Part shown: positions 61,600-64,000 of the stretch, in pieces
How positions within the stretch are numbered: the first letter of the stretch is position 1
Layout: each line of letters begins with the position of its first letter
DNA from: Parabacteroides sp. PM6-13
GTDB lineage: Bacteria > Bacteroidota > Bacteroidia > Bacteroidales > Tannerellaceae
Direction: 5' to 3'
Length of the DNA stretch: 64,000 nucleotides
Assembly (NCBI RefSeq): GCF_029892605.1
Contig: NZ_JARXWF010000014.1
Coordinates: 45,014-109,013 of the forward strand
The notes under the pieces: model-generated
What the model saw: the letters and a program-made list of their open reading frames with translations, nothing else
Databases searched by the model: none
Told to the model about the DNA's origin: nothing
Position numbers and translations under genes: made by a program

Positions 61600-63069
61600 T
61601 TATTCTATAATGATAGGTTTGTATTTCGGAACCAAAGATTTCATCACCATCCAACCGATCAGGTAAGCCACGGCACAAACGCAGAAGATAATGAAATAGC
61701 CCGCCGGTTTGCCCTGGAATCCCATAAAGGTCATCTGCACTTCGTCGGCATACACAAACAAGCTACCCGCGCTCTTTTGCATAATCATAGAGCCGATACC
61801 ACCCGCCATACCGCCGATACCCGTGATAGAAGCAATGGCTGATTTAGGGAACATATCACCTACCGTTGAGAAGATATTGGCAGACCAGGCTTGGTGAGCC
61901 GAGCAACCGATGGCAATCAGAATCACCGGAATCCAAGCAGCATGTTTACCCCAATCGGCAAAATACATACCCAATGGCTGTGCAAACAATACCAACAGCG
62001 GGAAGAAAGCAAAAATTAACATCGCTTTCATACGAGCCGCATAGGGATTGCTACCGCTACGCTGGATAAAGATTGTAGGCAATTTACCTCCGTAGATAGA
62101 TAATACGGTCACAATGGCATAAAGCGTAAAGATCAATGCCATACCCAAACCTTCCGAGGTCTTGATATTAAACTGCGTATTCAAATAGGTAGGTGTCCAG
62201 AACAGGAAGAACCACCATACCCCGTCGGTCATGAATTTACCGAAAGCAAAAGCCCAGGTTTGTTTGTAAGAGAAACATTTCCAGAAAGGTATCTTTTTCT
62301 CTTCTTTCTCTTGAACAGCCTCTTCCGCTGTCAGGTCGTTTTTGTCCTGTTCGATGTATTCGATCTCGGCTTCGTTGACAAACTTGCTCTTGCGAGGCGC
62401 GTCATACAGGAATACCCAGAAAGCCATCCAGATGAAACCCAGGGCACCAATCACAATGAATGCCATTTCCCAGCCAAAATGTTTCGCCAGGATAGGAATT
62501 GTCAACGGAGCAGCCAATGCGCCGATAGAGGCACCTGAGTTAAAGATAGAAGTCGCGAAAGCGCGGTCTTTCTTCGGGAAATATTCTGCTGTCACCTTAA
62601 TAGCGGCAGGGAAGTTTCCGGCTTCACCCAACGCCAACACACAACGGGCGGCAATGAAGCAGTACATACTAACGGTTGAGATCACCACGGCCACCTGACC
62701 TGTAGCCTGCGCCAGTTCAGCAGCAGAGCTTAGTCCTACATATTGTTCGGTGACAATACCGCAAAGCGCATGCATACAAGCACCTGCCGACCATACGCCG
62801 ATCGCCCACAAGAAGCCTTTTTTGCTGCCCATCCAGTCAACAAAACGACCGGCAAACAACATACAGATGGCATAGACAATGGAGAAAATCGCGTTAATGT
62901 TCCCGAAGTGTTCTTCGTTCCAATGAAACTCGGGCTTGATAAACTCATCCCAAGTCAACGAAAGTACCTGGCGATCCAGGTAGTTGATGGTAGTCGCAAA
63001 AAAGAGCATAGCGCAAATGGTCCAACGGAAATTGGTCATCTTGCCTTGTGCGTTTTTAATGTTACTCAT
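61600..63069 (-). CDS. MFS transporter, ACS family (hexuronate-type)
   Basis: 489 residues with twelve predicted membrane helices. The start TNFRWTICAMLFFATTINYLDRQVLSLTW is typical of ExuT-like anion:cation symporters, with GRFVDWMGSKKGFLWAIGVWS in the first loop and a long charged central loop (about 220-255). It probably imports galacturonate or glucuronate, which would connect with GH105-generated uronic acids, but the link is inferred because the gene lies outside the polysaccharide locus. -7-like TATATTTG at 63116-63123 on the minus strand. Confidence 0.9.
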   Translation of the reverse strand: MSNIKNAQGKMTNFRWTICAMLFFATTINYLDRQVLSLTWDEFIKPEFHWNEEHFGNINAIFSIVYAICMLFAGRFVDWMGSKKGFLWAIGVWSAGACMHALCGIVTEQYVGLSSAAELAQATGQVAVVISTVSMYCFIAARCVLALGEAGNFPAAIKVTAEYFPKKDRAFATSIFNSGASIGALAAPLTIPILAKHFGWEMAFIVIGALGFIWMAFWVFLYDAPRKSKFVNEAEIEYIEQDKNDLTAEEAVQEKEEKKIPFWKCFSYKQTWAFAFGKFMTDGVWWFFLFWTPTYLNTQFNIKTSEGLGMALIFTLYAIVTVLSIYGGKLPTIFIQRSGSNPYAARMKAMLIFAFFPLLVLFAQPLGMYFADWGKHAAWIPVILIAIGCSAHQAWSANIFSTVGDMFPKSAIASITGIGGMAGGIGSMIMQKSAGSLFVYADEVQMTFMGFQGKPAGYFIIFCVCAVAYLIGWMVMKSLVPKYKPIIIE

Positions 63070-63301
63070 GATAAAATATGAATTAAGTTAATAACAGTTT
63101 CGCAATTCAGGGGAACAAATATAGACTATTTTTCTACTATTTCACGGATGATCTAACATTTTTTGATAAAATATGTGCGCACACACCACGGATAATCAAG
63201 GCGAGCAGCAGTAAATAGCCCCTAAATGTTATTTTATCTTTCGACAAGATGATCCCTATTCGTAGTTTTAGTATCTTGCCCACCGTTAAAAACTAAATCA
63301 C

Positions 63302-63883
63302 ATGAAAACAGAAAAAGAGAAAATGCTGGCCGGTGAATATTATGATGCCAGCGACGAAACGCTGATGACCCGCTGGCATTTTGCCAAGAAATTGATGAAA
63401 GAATTCAACCAGGCCGATACGACCGACAACCGGAAACTCAACAACCTATTAGAGATGTTGCTGGGTTCGAAAGGCGAGAACCTATGGATCTCGGCTCCCT
63501 TCTTTGTCGATTATGGCGAGAATATCCATATCGGAAACAACTGCGAGATCAATATGAACTGCGTTTTCCTGGATTGTAACAAGATTACGATCGGTGATAA
63601 TTGCGGCTTCGGCCCCAATGTGCAGATTTATGCCGTAAGCCATCCGGTCGACCCCGTGGAGCGCCTGGCGGGTCAACGGGGCGGGGTTTTCTCGACCTGG
63701 AAAATCATGTCGGCACCGGTCACGATCGGCAACAATGTCTGGGTTGGCGGCGGATCGGTGATCCTGGCAGGCGTAACCATCGGCGATAATACGACCATCG
63801 GAGCCGGAAGCGTCGTCACCAAATCCATCCCCGCCAACTGCCTGGCCGTCGGCAATCCCTGTAAGGTGATACGACAGTGGTAA
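63302..63883 (+). CDS. Sugar O-acetyltransferase (maltose/galactoside acetyltransferase type)
   Basis: 193 residues. A short helical N-terminal Mac domain (EKEKMLAGEYYDASDETLMTRWHFAKKL) is followed by a left-handed beta-helix of hexapeptide repeats (NIHIGNNCEINMNCVFLDCNKITIGDNCGFGPNVQIY) with the catalytic His in YAVSHPVDP. The C-terminal hexapeptide turns (VWVGGGSVILAGVTIGDNTTIGAGSVVTKSIP) complete the trimer-forming domain. It acetylates a sugar hydroxyl from acetyl-CoA. Single gene. Confidence 0.94.
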   Translation: MKTEKEKMLAGEYYDASDETLMTRWHFAKKLMKEFNQADTTDNRKLNNLLEMLLGSKGENLWISAPFFVDYGENIHIGNNCEINMNCVFLDCNKITIGDNCGFGPNVQIYAVSHPVDPVERLAGQRGGVFSTWKIMSAPVTIGNNVWVGGGSVILAGVTIGDNTTIGAGSVVTKSIPANCLAVGNPCKVIRQW

Positions 63884-63919
63884 CAGACCCTTTTTTTCGA
63901 GAAATATCAAAATACAAAG

Positions 63920-63998
63920 TGTAAGCAAAAACGCCATTTTGCCTTACAATATGATACGTTAAAAAGTGTTACTCGCCTGACTAATTTTAAATACCCCT
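63920..63998. repeat. 79-bp dispersed intergenic repeat, copy 2
   Basis: 75 of 79 positions match 18626-18704. It starts 36 bases after the acetyltransferase stop; copy 1 follows the gldB-like gene start instead, so it is not a fixed part of one gene. The end may extend beyond the window. Confidence 0.85.
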
Positions 63999-64000
63999 AC

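Noticed and set aside
61406..61666. 86-codon plus-strand frame over the palindromic element and terminator
   Set aside because: It crosses the element, the terminator hairpin and the end of the MFS gene; no family resemblance.

Overview
The window is chromosomal DNA of a gut-type Bacteroidales bacterium, most likely a Parabacteroides-like member of Tannerellaceae. The genus is inferred; the order is well supported. The evidence is promoters of the TTG-N18-20-TAnnTTTG type, a SusC/SusD pair, a hybrid two-component (HTCS) regulator, a GldB-type lipoprotein, many lipoproteins with an ...C lipobox, and TPR-type sensor kinases paired with LuxR regulators. No rRNA, CRISPR array or intact transposase gene was seen.

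Layout. 1-4.8 kb: argS (cut by the window edge), an HU gene, and an operon of two rhomboid proteases plus a membrane-anchored endonuclease/exonuclease/phosphatase-fold protein. 4.8-7.3 kb: an unusual two-gene unit, a GNAT-like (FeeM-type) acyltransferase candidate overlapping an E1/ThiF-like adenylating enzyme that has almost no cysteines. 7.4-8.9 kb: a GH43-like lipoprotein and a short SPFH-tail-like membrane protein. 9.1-17.4 kb: a tRNA-Arg-linked defence island with a HIRAN-domain protein, a type I restriction-modification operon (hsdM-hsdS-hsdR), a WYL regulator and a decayed ORF6N gene. 17.5-25.1 kb: housekeeping genes (gldB-like, purB, an rRNA pseudouridine synthase with a long repetitive N-terminus, asnS, an Lrp/AsnC regulator, a GNAT). 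25.1-30.6 kb: a collagen-like lipoprotein, a LuxR response regulator, a TPR histidine kinase and a 57-codon gene, linked by paired 16-bp palindromes. 30.6-55.3 kb: a polysaccharide utilisation locus (SusC/D, esterase-deacetylase fusion, GH105, GH2, HTCS regulator broken by a frameshift, GH106) with a further GH43-GH2 pair after two tRNAs. The enzyme set (unsaturated uronyl hydrolase, rhamnosidase, beta-galactosidases, esterase) suggests a pectic rhamnogalacturonan or arabinogalactan-type glycan. 55.4-64 kb: SIMPL protein, metK, an M16 zinc protease, a small Cys-rich protein, a hexuronate-type MFS transporter and a sugar O-acetyltransferase.

Non-coding DNA is rich in structured repeats. There are four palindromic elements with 30-45-bp inverted termini, two copies of a 79-bp repeat 45 kb apart, short-unit tandem inverted repeats around metK, and purine/pyrimidine tracts. 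The most interesting signals are regulatory. One operator with identical geometry sits at both the HIRAN and hsdM promoters. A promoter with two palindromes is mirrored on both sides of the two-component system genes. Tandem palindromes lie in the susC leader. All functional names are from reading the sequence; no database search was run.
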